Shown here: one piece after another, positions 1 through 6,678 of the stretch | How positions within the stretch are numbered: position 1 is the first letter of the stretch | How the letters are laid out: each line of letters begins with the position of its first letter | Notes under the pieces: generated by a model | Seen by the model: only the letters and a program-made list of their open reading frames with translations | Database searches by the model: none | Told to the model about the DNA's origin: nothing | Source of the DNA: Thermodesulfobacterium hydrogeniphilum | Lineage (GTDB): Bacteria > Desulfobacterota > Thermodesulfobacteria > Thermodesulfobacteriales > Thermodesulfobacteriaceae | Direction: 5' to 3' | Length of the DNA stretch: 64,000 nt | Assembly (NCBI RefSeq): GCF_000746255.1 | Contig: NZ_JQKW01000010.1 | Location: 62,001-126,000 of the forward strand | Made by a program: the position numbers and the translations under genes

Positions 1-1
1 T

Positions 2-124
2 CCTGATAGATTGGGACAGGCTTACAATAGAACTAAGTTCCTGGAGCATAGAAAAAAAATGATGCAGGATTGGGCTGATTATATTGATAACCTGAGAGAA
101 GGTAAAATAAAAAGGGGGGGATAA
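2..124 (+). CDS. Tyrosine recombinase (integrase), C-terminal fragment cut by window edge
   Basis: An open frame runs from the window edge to a TAA at 122-124 and encodes about 40 residues. The reading includes AYNRTKFLEHRKKMMQDWAD followed by YIDNLR. This closely matches the extreme C-terminus of P4-type phage integrases, which end just after the catalytic tyrosine with a Y-R-x-x-x-L-E-x-R-x-x-M-M-x-x-W-A-D-Y pattern. The catalytic residues themselves lie outside the window, so identification rests on this tail alone. The gene is on the + strand, pointing into the element, which fits an integrase placed just downstream of the RNA gene used as attachment site. It is followed after one base by the small HTH gene, so the two are probably co-transcribed. 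Confidence 0.75.
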   Translation, partial: PDRLGQAYNRTKFLEHRKKMMQDWADYIDNLREGKIKRGG

Positions 125-125
125 A

Positions 126-299
126 ATGAAAATATTATCTACCTGGAAAGAAATTGCTTCTTATTTAGGAATTTCGGTTTCTACACTTAGGAAGAATTGG
201 AAAAACTGGGGAATTCCTATAAAACTTCTTCCTACTTCCAAATATAAAAAACCAATGATAACCGAGGAAAAATTAAGAAACTGGATGATGTCTAATTAG
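126..299 (+). CDS. Small helix-turn-helix protein, possible excisionase or regulator (57 aa)
   Basis: The ATG lies one base after the integrase stop, preceded by a G-run (AAAGGGGGGG) that can serve as ribosome binding site. The 57-residue product reads as one winged HTH unit: W-K-E-I-A-S-Y-L-G-I-S-V-S-T-L-R-K followed by a short basic wing and the ending KLRNWMMSN. The 'KEIASYLGIS' pattern is typical of Xis/MerR-like DNA-binding proteins and of HTH domains of integrated elements. Position directly behind an integrase suggests a recombination directionality factor or a repressor; that role is inferred from context. No catalytic domain is present. Confidence 0.65.
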   Translation: MKILSTWKEIASYLGISVSTLRKNWKNWGIPIKLLPTSKYKKPMITEEKLRNWMMSN

Positions 300-319
300 A
301 AAATTTTTTAAGCTAAAAA

Positions 320-1579
320 TCAGGTTATATTAAAAGTTGTTATTAACTTTCTAAGAATTTCCTCACCAAACCAACTTTTAACATCTTTTTCTACCCAGCC
401 TCTTTTCAGGTTAAGTTTAATTCTTTTTGTCAATAATTTGTAAGGATCATATCTTCCAATTTTTTTCTTAATGTTAGCCAGTTCTTCTTTGCTTAAACTT
501 CTATTTAAAAATTTTTCAAAAAATTCAGGATCTTTTAACATGATTGAAAGGTTTTTTATATAAGTTTTTTCTTTGGAGCAGGTCCCACAGTATTTACCCT
601 TTCGACTTACCTTAGAAAGGTCTTCCCCGCAGAGAAGACATCTTCCCACCTTAGGAGCTTGCCTCTTCCTCCTCTTTTGTCTGAAATAATCCCTAACAAT
701 ACTCCGAACAGTTTGCTTTATCTCTCCAATTGTAGCATTTTCTAAAAGACCTTTTTCCTTGACCCTCTGGGTGATCATTTCCCTTAGAAGGTCCCTTTCC
801 TCATCAGTTAGGCTTTTCCTTTTCAAAAACCCATCCTCTATGATACCATTTAAGAAGGCTGTCTTATCGTGGAAAAAATTGTTGACTGCCTCTCTGATCT
901 CTTTAAGAACTATATTATTCCTCGTGATTAGATAACTATGCTTGTCTATTTCAAACTTGTCCGAACACATAAAAACTTGAATTTGTATGGGAGTAAAATA
1001 TGCCTCATAATCAGGAACATGTTTCGTCTCTCCTGTATCAAACTTAAAGGCTACAAAGTAGTTACCTTTGAAGTAGATCGGTAGGGCATTAGGTGCTTTT
1101 AGTCTGTCGTTTACGATGTTAAGCCAAGTCTTTTCTGAGTATTCATCAAAGGGCCTAACAATTGACCAAGTTTCTATCTCTTCTAAAGGGTTAAGAACGG
1201 CTGGTTCTTTGCCATAGAAGAGGAGAGAGAGGGCTCTTAGTAGCTTGGCGAGCCATTTGTTTAACTTAAAGGGAAGAGGCATAACAGGTTTGTTCCAAAT
1301 CTTGCCAACCCAATCGTAAAAAAGAAAAAACCCATAGTTTAAAAGTAAGCCGTTAAGCAGAGGGGCAGGGATGTCCAAAGGCTTTTGCAAGGTATTAAAA
1401 GGAAAGGCAGAAATGGCAGTTCCGAGGTATGTGGTCCATCCTTTTAAAAGTCTCAAGTAAATCCATCTTCTCTTCTCGGCGGGAAGTTTATCCCATGCAT
1501 AAATATGTCCGACTACATAATCATATTCAAAGGTACTGTCATTAAACTTTGGAATAGTAGAATTTTTTTCTCCATCCAT
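320..1579 (-). CDS. Unknown 419-aa element cargo protein with C-terminal zinc ribbon
   Basis: I do not recognise this protein. A strong ribosome site (GAGGAGGT) precedes the ATG at 1579, so the start is firm. The N-terminal 120 residues are rich in Trp, Tyr, Leu and Pro and contain two hydrophobic stretches (around 46-62 and 70-90) that could be buried helices or membrane contacts. Residues about 250-320 are charged and helical, ending in a very basic patch (RQKRRKRQ). A four-cysteine zinc ribbon (CLLCG, then CGTC 12 residues on) follows, then a basic C-terminal helical tail. It is transcribed opposite to the rest of the element, which is typical of cargo, immunity or repressor genes. Nucleic-acid binding is likely from the ribbon and basic patch; function is unknown. 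Confidence 0.7.
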   Translation of the reverse strand: MDGEKNSTIPKFNDSTFEYDYVVGHIYAWDKLPAEKRRWIYLRLLKGWTTYLGTAISAFPFNTLQKPLDIPAPLLNGLLLNYGFFLFYDWVGKIWNKPVMPLPFKLNKWLAKLLRALSLLFYGKEPAVLNPLEEIETWSIVRPFDEYSEKTWLNIVNDRLKAPNALPIYFKGNYFVAFKFDTGETKHVPDYEAYFTPIQIQVFMCSDKFEIDKHSYLITRNNIVLKEIREAVNNFFHDKTAFLNGIIEDGFLKRKSLTDEERDLLREMITQRVKEKGLLENATIGEIKQTVRSIVRDYFRQKRRKRQAPKVGRCLLCGEDLSKVSRKGKYCGTCSKEKTYIKNLSIMLKDPEFFEKFLNRSLSKEELANIKKKIGRYDPYKLLTKRIKLNLKRGWVEKDVKSWFGEEILRKLITTFNIT

Positions 1580-1597
1580 TTATAGACCTCCTCAATC

Positions 1598-1610
1598 CTT
1601 TCTACGAAAG
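1598..1610. promoter_or_regulatory. Small palindrome in the divergent intergenic gap (possible operator)
   Basis: CTTTC-TAC-GAAAG is a perfect 5-bp palindrome in the 70-bp gap between the 419-aa gene and the AlpA-like gene. A TATAAA at 1621-1626 could be the -10 box of the + strand gene. The placement suits an operator for one of the element's HTH proteins. The arms are short, so chance is a real alternative. Confidence 0.25.
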
Positions 1611-1649
1611 TTAAACTGAATATAAAAAAAGTCAAGGAGGTGTAAAGTT

Positions 1650-1874
1650 ATGCAAAAAGAAAAACTTGAACATCACGGGAAGTTTGGTCTTTACAGGATT
1701 GATGATCTTGTAGAGCTTCTCAGGGTCGGGCGGTCCACAATTTACCTTTGGGTGAAGGAGGGCCGGTTCCCCAAGCCTGTGAAGTTGAGCCGTCGAGTTT
1801 CAGGCTGGCTAAGGTCTGATGTTCATGCTTGGCTCGAGGCAAGGAAAGAAGAAATAAAAGAGGAAAATGCGTAG
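1650..1874 (+). CDS. AlpA-like helix-turn-helix regulator (74 aa)
   Basis: The 74-residue product has the AlpA/excisionase arrangement: a short lead, then YRIDDLVELLRVGRSTIYLW, a basic linker with 'GRFPKPVKLS', then R-V-S-G-W-L-R-S-D-V-H-A-W-L. In the AlpA family this fold binds operator DNA and, in phage P4-type elements, controls integrase/excision genes. An AAGGAGGTG ribosome site sits upstream of the ATG. The gene stands first in the + strand block that continues into the primase. Its G+C content is clearly higher than that of the chromosomal genes in the window, a sign of recent arrival. The family call is firm; the target operator is unknown. Confidence 0.85.
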   Translation: MQKEKLEHHGKFGLYRIDDLVELLRVGRSTIYLWVKEGRFPKPVKLSRRVSGWLRSDVHAWLEARKEEIKEENA

Positions 1875-1913
1875 TTCCTCACTTTCCTGTGTTTAAACAG
1901 AAGGAGGGATAGG

Positions 1914-3674
1914 GTGGAAATTAATGCCTTGGTTGAAAGGATTAAACGATCTTTAGATTATCGAAGTTTTTATGAAAAATATTTAAATTTTGAAATTTTT
2001 TACAATGGAGGAAATCAAGGTTTAGCAAAATGTCCTTTCCATGATGATACTAATCCAAGTCTATCTGTAGATTTTAAAGAAGGGGTTTGGCATTGCTTTG
2101 GGTGTGATAAATCAGGAGATGTTTTTTCTTTTATTCAGGAATTAGAAAAGCTCTCTTTTAACGAGGCTGTAGAAAAGCTGGCAGAAGAGGTTGGAATAAG
2201 GTTAAACGATAAAAAAGAAAATAAGCAAAGCAAAGAAACGAAAAAGTTCAAACAAAGTGAAAAACCAAAGAATTTACAAGAAGATATAAAAGACCTTTCA
2301 AAGAAATTTTCCAAATCAGGCTTTTATGTTTATAAAACCATTGAAAGAAAAGCTGCATATCGGAAGTGGTGGTTTCGAGAGGTTAAAGAAGAATTTAAAG
2401 AGAAAATAGGAAGAAATAAAACTTTTCTAAAAGAACCACTCACCATAGATTTTGCAGGGAGCGGTAAGTCTCTTCTTTTCAATCTTCCCGAACTTACCAA
2501 GCCTAATCTTCGTTTTATCTTTTTAACTGAAGGAGAAAAGGATTGCCTGAATTTACAAAAAGATTTGAAAGAATCCTATAATCAAGGAATTAGTGCAGAG
2601 TTTACTCCAGATAATACAGCTGTTATTGGATATAATAACTTTGAGGTAGAGTTTCAGAATTCAGAATGTTCTGAATTTTTCTTAGACAAAATCGTTTATA
2701 TTTTTGTGGATGCTGATGAACCAGGGAGAAAAAAAGCTTTTAAGGCTGTTGAAGTTCTACAAGATTATGCCAAGGAAATTTATTTAGTTGAACCTGGTGA
2801 AGGAAAGAATGATGGTTATGATATTTCAGACTTTTTGGCTGAAGGACATCCATTCTTAGCAGCTATTACCTTTTTCAGTAAGAGAGTCTATTATAGGCGC
2901 TGGGTTGAAATTTCAGATTTATTAGAGCTTGAAAATTTAGACATTCCTGAATCTCAATATATTTCTTTTTTAAAAATTCCTGAATCAAACTTAGCTCTTC
3001 TTGTCGGACAAGGAGGTGTTGGAAAATCTCTGTTTTTACTTTTCTTAGCTCTTGAGTTAGCTCAAAACGGATATTTCGTGGCGTATCTCTCTTTAGAAGA
3101 TTCTCTTAATACCTTACTTAGGCGAGTAAAGTATTTGAAAAGAAGAAAAAAGTTTAAAATCCAAGGAAAACTCCGTTTAGAAGAAGTAACAGCTGTAGAA
3201 AATTTGAAAGGATACCTTATGCAAAAATTAGAAAAATTAAATAATACATATCAAATTTTTATAATAGACCCTATTGGAAGCGTTTTCGAGGATGAAAATT
3301 CTAATCCAGAAATTCAAAAATTTTTAAGACAACTTCAGCTTTTTTGCTCTTTAAATGAGAAAAATATTATTCTTTCTCATCATCTAAGAAAGCAGAAAGT
3401 TGAGGGAAAAGAGAACAGATTTGACCTTTATCACAAAGTGCGGGGTGCCTCTTCTTTTGTGAATAACTGTAGGGCGGTTTACCTTGCAATCAAAGAAGGA
3501 GAATATGATCTTAAAGTTAGGACTCTAAAAAATAATTACGGTTCTGTAAATAATGATTTTTTAATCACTAATCTGTTTAGCTTTGAAGAACCATTACCTA
3601 TTGAAATTAAAAAAATATCCCAGGAGGTAGAAGATGTTTCCTCAAATAAAGGAAGAGACAAATCACTTGCATGA
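1914..3674 (+). CDS. Primase-ATPase fusion: CHC2 zinc finger, TOPRIM, RepA-type ATPase
   Basis: The start is GTG at 1914, behind an AAGGAGGGA site. The N-terminus carries a CHC2 primase zinc finger: C40-x2-H43 and C61-x2-C64, with 'WHCFGCDKSGD'. A TOPRIM core follows, with its acidic residues in TEGEKD (205-210) and DADEPG (266-271). The C-terminal half is a RecA-fold ATPase like plasmid RepA helicases: Walker A GQGGVGKS at 365-372, Walker B in FIIDP near 450, and a SHH motif soon after. Such fusions prime and unwind DNA for autonomous replication of satellites and plasmids. The ribosome site and start of the next gene lie inside the last 41 bases of this one, so the two are translationally coupled. 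A charged Lys/Glu-rich linker (about 95-130) separates zinc finger and TOPRIM domains. Confidence 0.9.
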   Translation: MEINALVERIKRSLDYRSFYEKYLNFEIFYNGGNQGLAKCPFHDDTNPSLSVDFKEGVWHCFGCDKSGDVFSFIQELEKLSFNEAVEKLAEEVGIRLNDKKENKQSKETKKFKQSEKPKNLQEDIKDLSKKFSKSGFYVYKTIERKAAYRKWWFREVKEEFKEKIGRNKTFLKEPLTIDFAGSGKSLLFNLPELTKPNLRFIFLTEGEKDCLNLQKDLKESYNQGISAEFTPDNTAVIGYNNFEVEFQNSECSEFFLDKIVYIFVDADEPGRKKAFKAVEVLQDYAKEIYLVEPGEGKNDGYDISDFLAEGHPFLAAITFFSKRVYYRRWVEISDLLELENLDIPESQYISFLKIPESNLALLVGQGGVGKSLFLLFLALELAQNGYFVAYLSLEDSLNTLLRRVKYLKRRKKFKIQGKLRLEEVTAVENLKGYLMQKLEKLNNTYQIFIIDPIGSVFEDENSNPEIQKFLRQLQLFCSLNEKNIILSHHLRKQKVEGKENRFDLYHKVRGASSFVNNCRAVYLAIKEGEYDLKVRTLKNNYGSVNNDFLITNLFSFEEPLPIEIKKISQEVEDVSSNKGRDKSLA

Positions 3675-4383
3675 TGGTGAAATTTTTGTTTATCACAGGG
3701 TGTTAAAGTTTCCTCCCTTTCCAGCTAAGAAAGTTACTTTTTATGAACATCTTTTAAAAGACGGTAAAGCAATCATGGAATCTTTAATCCCAGTAAATGT
3801 AAAGGATTGGGAAAAATTTCTTGCTGTTCTCTATCTCCAACAGAAAAATCCTCATAAAGTGATAATGAAGGAAATGAGGACACAAATAGGAGATGGTTGG
3901 GAAGAAGTAGTAGTTTTAGGTTTTTGGCTTAAAGATGTGGCCCAAATTTTAAATTCTCACGATTATCCAAATATAGTCAAGGCTTTTGAAAATCTTTGTA
4001 AAATAACCTTAAAATATGTCTTTTATAAGAAAAATAAAGAGCTGCTTACTCATCCTTTATTATCTGTAAAAAAGACTGAAAAAGGCTTTATTATTCTACT
4101 GATTGAGAAATTCTTTTGGGAAATATCTTGTGAACACAGTTTAAAAATTAATTTTGAAGTTTTTAAATCTTTAAAAGGGGTTGCTAAGAATCTTTATTGC
4201 TACTTAACAAGTAATCCAGCTTCTGAATTTAAAGTAAAAACCCTCATCCAGCGAACAGGAATTCTCGCTAAAGATCCTTATAAAGCCAAACAGCAATTAA
4301 AAGAGACCCTTTCCGTGTTGGTAGAAAAGGGTATTCTCTGCTCTTTTGAGTTTATTGAAGATAAGGTGAAGATATGGAGATAG
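3634..4383 (+). CDS. Putative winged-helix replication protein of the element (249 aa)
   Basis: ATG 3634 has a strong AGGAGGT site and overlaps the primase gene by 41 bases. No family is recognised with certainty. The C-terminal 80 residues look like a winged helix of plasmid Rep proteins: 'KNLYCYLTSNP' (a helix often written as xxLYxYLxSxP in Rep proteins), then a recognition-helix region with 'IQRTGILAKDPYKAKQQL', then 'LSVLVEKGIL'. The N-terminal half is mixed alpha/beta. Two 22-bp-spaced direct repeats lie immediately downstream (4395-4430), where a Rep protein's iterons are often found. Replication initiator is therefore the favoured role, by context and weak motif; a regulator of replication is the alternative. 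Confidence 0.6.
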   Translation: MFPQIKEETNHLHDGEIFVYHRVLKFPPFPAKKVTFYEHLLKDGKAIMESLIPVNVKDWEKFLAVLYLQQKNPHKVIMKEMRTQIGDGWEEVVVLGFWLKDVAQILNSHDYPNIVKAFENLCKITLKYVFYKKNKELLTHPLLSVKKTEKGFIILLIEKFFWEISCEHSLKINFEVFKSLKGVAKNLYCYLTSNPASEFKVKTLIQRTGILAKDPYKAKQQLKETLSVLVEKGILCSFEFIEDKVKIWR

Positions 4384-4394
4384 ATAAAAAATTT

Positions 4395-4430
4395 CCGAAG
4401 CGGGTAGAAAATTCATCCGAGACGGGTAGA
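4395..4430 (+). repeat. Two iteron-like direct repeats
   Basis: CCGAAGCGGGTAGA at 4395-4408 and CCGAGACGGGTAGA at 4417-4430 match at 12 of 14 positions and start 22 bp apart, about two helical turns. They lie just after the putative Rep gene and before a very A+T-rich stretch (4490-4520, TATATATATGCATA-like). Direct repeats beside an A+T-rich tract are typical of plasmid-type origins. Only two copies are seen. Confidence 0.4.
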
Positions 4431-4522
4431 TAAGGAAAAATTAAAAATGAGAAATAATGCGAGTTTCAGGACATTCAGCAAGGTAGGCATAGATATATAT
4501 ATGCATAGAGCATATATAAGAA

Positions 4523-4543
4523 AACAGTCTTTAAAAGACTGTT
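4523..4543 (+). terminator. Hairpin between the Rep-like and ImmA-like genes
   Basis: AACAGTCTT-TAA-AAGACTGTT forms a perfect 9-bp stem followed by CCTTTT. It could terminate the replication-gene transcript. It could also be an operator, because it lies only about 20 bases before the ImmA-like start; the T-run is short. Confidence 0.4.
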
Positions 4544-4564
4544 CCTTTTAAAAGGGAGAAAGAG

Positions 4565-5167
4565 ATGGATAGAAAAACAGAGCTTCTGCTAAAGTGCTTT
4601 CAAAAATATCAGGATAACCCAGGAGATCACGAAGCCTTTCTTAATTGGTTAGCTTGTCTATTTCTCATCTATCCAGAGCTTAACAAAATGCCTTTGTCTT
4701 GGCAAGGATTAAAAAAAATCTGTAAAAAACTAAAAGTAAAAATAATTGAAGAAGTTGGATTTTCTTCTTTTAAGGGCCTTTGTGTTTCTTCTAATATAAA
4801 TATTTCTTTAGGCCAAAAAAATAATATTTTAGCTGAAGGAGATAAAGCTAAACTTATTTCCGATTCTTTATGGAAATCTCTTTCTAAAAGTGTAAAGGAA
4901 AGTGGATATGCCATTGTCTTAGAAAAAGGGTTACCCAGGCTTTATAAAGTTTTTACTTTGGCGCATGAAGTTGGACACATGCTGCTTGATCATCACTTAT
5001 TTAGTGATAGCAGCTTTTACAACATCAAGGAATTTCAAGCTGACTTTTTTGCGTATGTAGTAACGGATATTTTCCCAGAATATTTGGATTGTCAAGGAAA
5101 AAGCGTTTTTTCAAGACTTAAAGAACTTTGGCTTCAAAATTTCTATTTACCAATAAAAAAACTCTAA
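4565..5167 (+). CDS. ImmA/IrrE-type metallopeptidase (200 aa)
   Basis: The zinc-binding HExxH is H134-E-V-G-H138 in 'LAHEVGHMLLDHH', followed by the third ligand region 'EFQADFFAYVV', as in ImmA/IrrE (COG2856) peptidases. In phages and integrative elements these proteins usually cleave a neighbouring XRE-family repressor during the DNA-damage response. Here no XRE-type repressor gene is adjacent: the only HTH proteins visible are the 57-aa and AlpA-like proteins. The N-terminal 90 residues are not a recognisable HTH. GGGAGAAAGAG provides a ribosome site. The gene is followed 12 bases later by an unknown gene. Family call is strong; substrate unknown. Confidence 0.85.
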   Translation: MDRKTELLLKCFQKYQDNPGDHEAFLNWLACLFLIYPELNKMPLSWQGLKKICKKLKVKIIEEVGFSSFKGLCVSSNINISLGQKNNILAEGDKAKLISDSLWKSLSKSVKESGYAIVLEKGLPRLYKVFTLAHEVGHMLLDHHLFSDSSFYNIKEFQADFFAYVVTDIFPEYLDCQGKSVFSRLKELWLQNFYLPIKKL

Positions 5168-5179
5168 AGGAGGTGTGTT

Positions 5180-5791
5180 ATGTTTAACTTCAACCATGCT
5201 GAGGTTTTGAAGGAGTATGCTAACGAGAAGGTTATTCTTGAGTTCATGCGGTTAGTTAGTGGATTCAATTATCACAAGGCACAATGGAAGAAGGATCCTC
5301 GTTTCTTTGATACGCTTGGGAGAATTGATGTGAACGCTTTTTACAAAGCTAAGAGGATAGGATATAAGGACTTTACCTATAACGGAACCCCTACCGATCC
5401 TTTTTATTTTGAAGTGGAAGAGAGTAGGGGTTTACTTCTTTACCTTCCAGCCTTGAAGGTGTATCAGGATGGTAAGAAGAGGGGTAGAGATGTTTTTGTG
5501 AGGATCAGGTGGATAAATAGACGGTTTTCGGTTGAACGGGTAAGGCAGGTGCCTAATTATATTTCAGACAACACTTTAATTCCCATCAAAAAAGTTCTTA
5601 AAAAAGGAAGTCTCCAAGAGTCTTTTTCCCTTTTAAGTGATGAGGAAAAGGTTGAGGGTGACTTGAGGGAAGCCCACTTTTCTTTAATGATTCATTATTT
5701 ATTCAATAATTCAAACCTTAAATTGGATCAAAAGATTAAGCTTGCGGCCCTTATCATGAACGAACAGGACCCTTACGAAGTCCTCGCTTAA
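5180..5791 (+). CDS. Unknown element protein (203 aa)
   Basis: Not recognised. It starts at ATG 5180 behind a strong AAAGGAGGTG site, 12 bases after the ImmA-like gene, so the two are probably one transcript. The N-terminal 130 residues are rich in aromatic and basic residues and read as a compact alpha/beta fold. A repeated 'R' pattern (VFVRIRWINRRFSVERVRQV) suggests beta strands with a nucleic-acid-binding face. The C-terminal part is helical. No signal peptide, membrane segment or catalytic motif is seen. Base composition is richer in G+C than the chromosomal genes to the right. A role as partner or substrate of the peptidase is only a guess from adjacency. Confidence 0.65.
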   Translation: MFNFNHAEVLKEYANEKVILEFMRLVSGFNYHKAQWKKDPRFFDTLGRIDVNAFYKAKRIGYKDFTYNGTPTDPFYFEVEESRGLLLYLPALKVYQDGKKRGRDVFVRIRWINRRFSVERVRQVPNYISDNTLIPIKKVLKKGSLQESFSLLSDEEKVEGDLREAHFSLMIHYLFNNSNLKLDQKIKLAALIMNEQDPYEVLA

Positions 5792-5846
5792 AAGGGTGAG
5801 TTGTGAAGTAAGATTAATTAAAAACTTTTAAGGAGGAGGTAGAGCT

Positions 5847-6182
5847 ATGCAAGTTAAGAAAACAGAAGTAAATCCTTTAACTGCTACTCTTTGGTTCCGT
5901 GTAGGAGAGCTTCAAGAGGAACACTTAAAAATTGAAAGTGGCGCTTTAGCTATGGAGTGTTTACACTGGATAAGTATCCTTTTATATGAAACCGAAGAGA
6001 TATCCGAAATAGAAGAAGCACGGAAAAATATCTACTACCTTTTGCCGTCTCTTTTTAACCTATTATCGGAATACCTATGGGATAGAAAAGCGAAAATACA
6101 AACCCTTACTGATGAAATAAGAAGTGCGCTTCATAGAATTGATGAGTTTTCTGAAGCTAAAGAGAAAAAAGAAAATTTATAA
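5847..6182 (+). CDS. Unknown small acidic helical protein of the element (111 aa)
   Basis: Not recognised. ATG 5847 is preceded by AAGGAGGAGG, a very good ribosome site, which supports translation. The protein is almost entirely helical and acidic in the middle (YETEEISEIEEARKN), without cysteines in motif spacing, signal peptide or membrane helix. It is the last convincing gene of the element; the DNA after it is non-coding up to the attachment remnant. Small helical proteins at this position are often regulators or anti-defence factors, but nothing in the sequence decides this. Confidence 0.6.
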   Translation: MQVKKTEVNPLTATLWFRVGELQEEHLKIESGALAMECLHWISILLYETEEISEIEEARKNIYYLLPSLFNLLSEYLWDRKAKIQTLTDEIRSALHRIDEFSEAKEKKENL

Positions 6183-6239
6183 AAATTTGAATGTTTTAAA
6201 AATTGGACGGGTTCTTCCTGGAGTGGAGGTGCACGGGTC

Positions 6240-6259
6240 GGCGCCCGGCGGCGGGCGTC
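6240..6259. repeat. G+C-rich hairpin in A+T-rich non-coding DNA
   Basis: CGCCCG-GCGG-CGGGCG with flanking G/C and G/T pairs gives an 8-bp stem and a 4-base loop. The surrounding 35 bases are more than 70% G+C by eye, against roughly 30% for the region. No T-run follows, so it is not a standard terminator. Confidence 0.5.
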
Positions 6260-6304
6260 CGAGTTTGAACTTGCCAAAATTCATTGCGGCTGCACTCGAA
6301 GTCG

Positions 6305-6365
6305 TGTCAAAGCTGGTTAAAACTCTGTCAAAGTTTTGTCAAACAAAAAAGAACAGAGTTTGACA
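6305..6365. repeat. Phased TGTCAAA repeats
   Basis: TGTCAAA occurs at 6305-6311, 6326-6332 and 6337-6343, and inverted (TTTGACA) at 6359-6365. The direct copies start 21 and 11 bp apart, close to whole helical turns, so a protein would meet them on one DNA face. This is the pattern of integrase arm sites, excisionase sites or replication iterons. Confidence 0.5.
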
Positions 6366-6536
6366 ATTTAGTTTTTTGGAGTAAACATTTTTAATATGTT
6401 ACTCTACCCAATAGGTAATCATTTTTGCCGGGAGTTGAATTCCCCAGTTGTAGAGAGAGGGATTGAGTTATCAATGGAGTTATCCAAAAAATTGACATAT
6501 TCCAAAGCCTTAAAAATTAACGGTTTTAAGTTTTAA

Positions 6537-6556
6537 TTCGACTCCCCTCATCTCCA
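6537..6556 (+). other. Probable attachment site: 3' end remnant of a tRNA or tmRNA gene
   Basis: The 20 bases read TTCGACTCCC then CTCATCTCCA. They match a T-loop (TTCGACT), the 3' half of a T-stem and the 3' strand of an acceptor stem ending in discriminator A. The bases to the left do not complete the T-stem, so this is not a functional RNA gene. A + strand 3' copy here, with an integrase at the other end, is what integration into an RNA gene leaves. The TTCGACTCCC...CTCCA ending is common in tmRNA (ssrA), which I favour, but a tRNA is possible. The bases after it are AAA rather than CCA. Confidence 0.6.
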
Positions 6557-6601
6557 AAATCTAAAGTTCTAATAAACTTATCAATAAAATCAAGTTAAAT
6601 C

Positions 6602-6630
6602 TTGTCTAATAAAAAAGATATTATTATAAT
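6602..6630 (+). promoter_or_regulatory. Sigma-70-type promoter for the GGDEF-EAL gene
   Basis: TTGTCT (6602-6607), 17-base spacer, TATAAT (6625-6630). It lies just outside the element, about 40 bases before the start at 6679, so the downstream gene keeps its own promoter. Confidence 0.55.
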
Positions 6631-6678
6631 TTTATTAAATTTTAAAGTTTATTTTTAGAAATATTAGGAGAAGATAAT

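Larger units (their letters stand above)
6183..6536. other. Non-coding right end of the element
   Basis: About 350 bases without a credible gene. They contain a G+C-rich hairpin (6240-6259), phased TGTCAAA repeats (6305-6365), an inverted repeat AACTCTGT / ACAGAGTT (6321-6328 and 6353-6360), and tandem GAGTTATC words 12 bp apart (6465-6472 and 6477-6484). The latter includes TTATCCAAA, one mismatch from a DnaA box. The density of repeats suggests integrase arm sites, an origin, or both. Confidence 0.55.
1..6556. mobile_element. Integrated element, right-hand part (satellite or plasmid-like)
   Basis: The stretch contains, in order, an integrase C-terminus, a small HTH protein, an AlpA-like HTH protein, a primase-ATPase fusion, a putative replication protein, an ImmA-type peptidase and unknown proteins. 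It ends at a 20-bp remnant of a tRNA or tmRNA 3' end. Several of its genes (for example at 1650-1874 and 5180-5791) are visibly richer in G+C than the chromosome that follows. Integrase beside the intact RNA gene on one side and a partial 3' copy on the other is the standard layout for tyrosine-integrase elements; here the intact copy would lie left of the window. No capsid, terminase, relaxase or conjugation gene is visible in this part. The replication module resembles that of P4-like satellites or integrated plasmids. The left boundary is unseen. Confidence 0.8.

Noticed and set aside
6124-6363. 79-aa + strand frame after the 111-aa gene
   Set aside because: It starts inside the previous gene without a ribosome site, reads through the G+C-rich hairpin and repeat region, and has no family-like pattern.
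6531-6556. A functional tRNA or tmRNA gene at the element end
   Set aside because: Only the 3' T-loop and acceptor strand are present; no 5' acceptor, D-arm or anticodon arm pairs with it.
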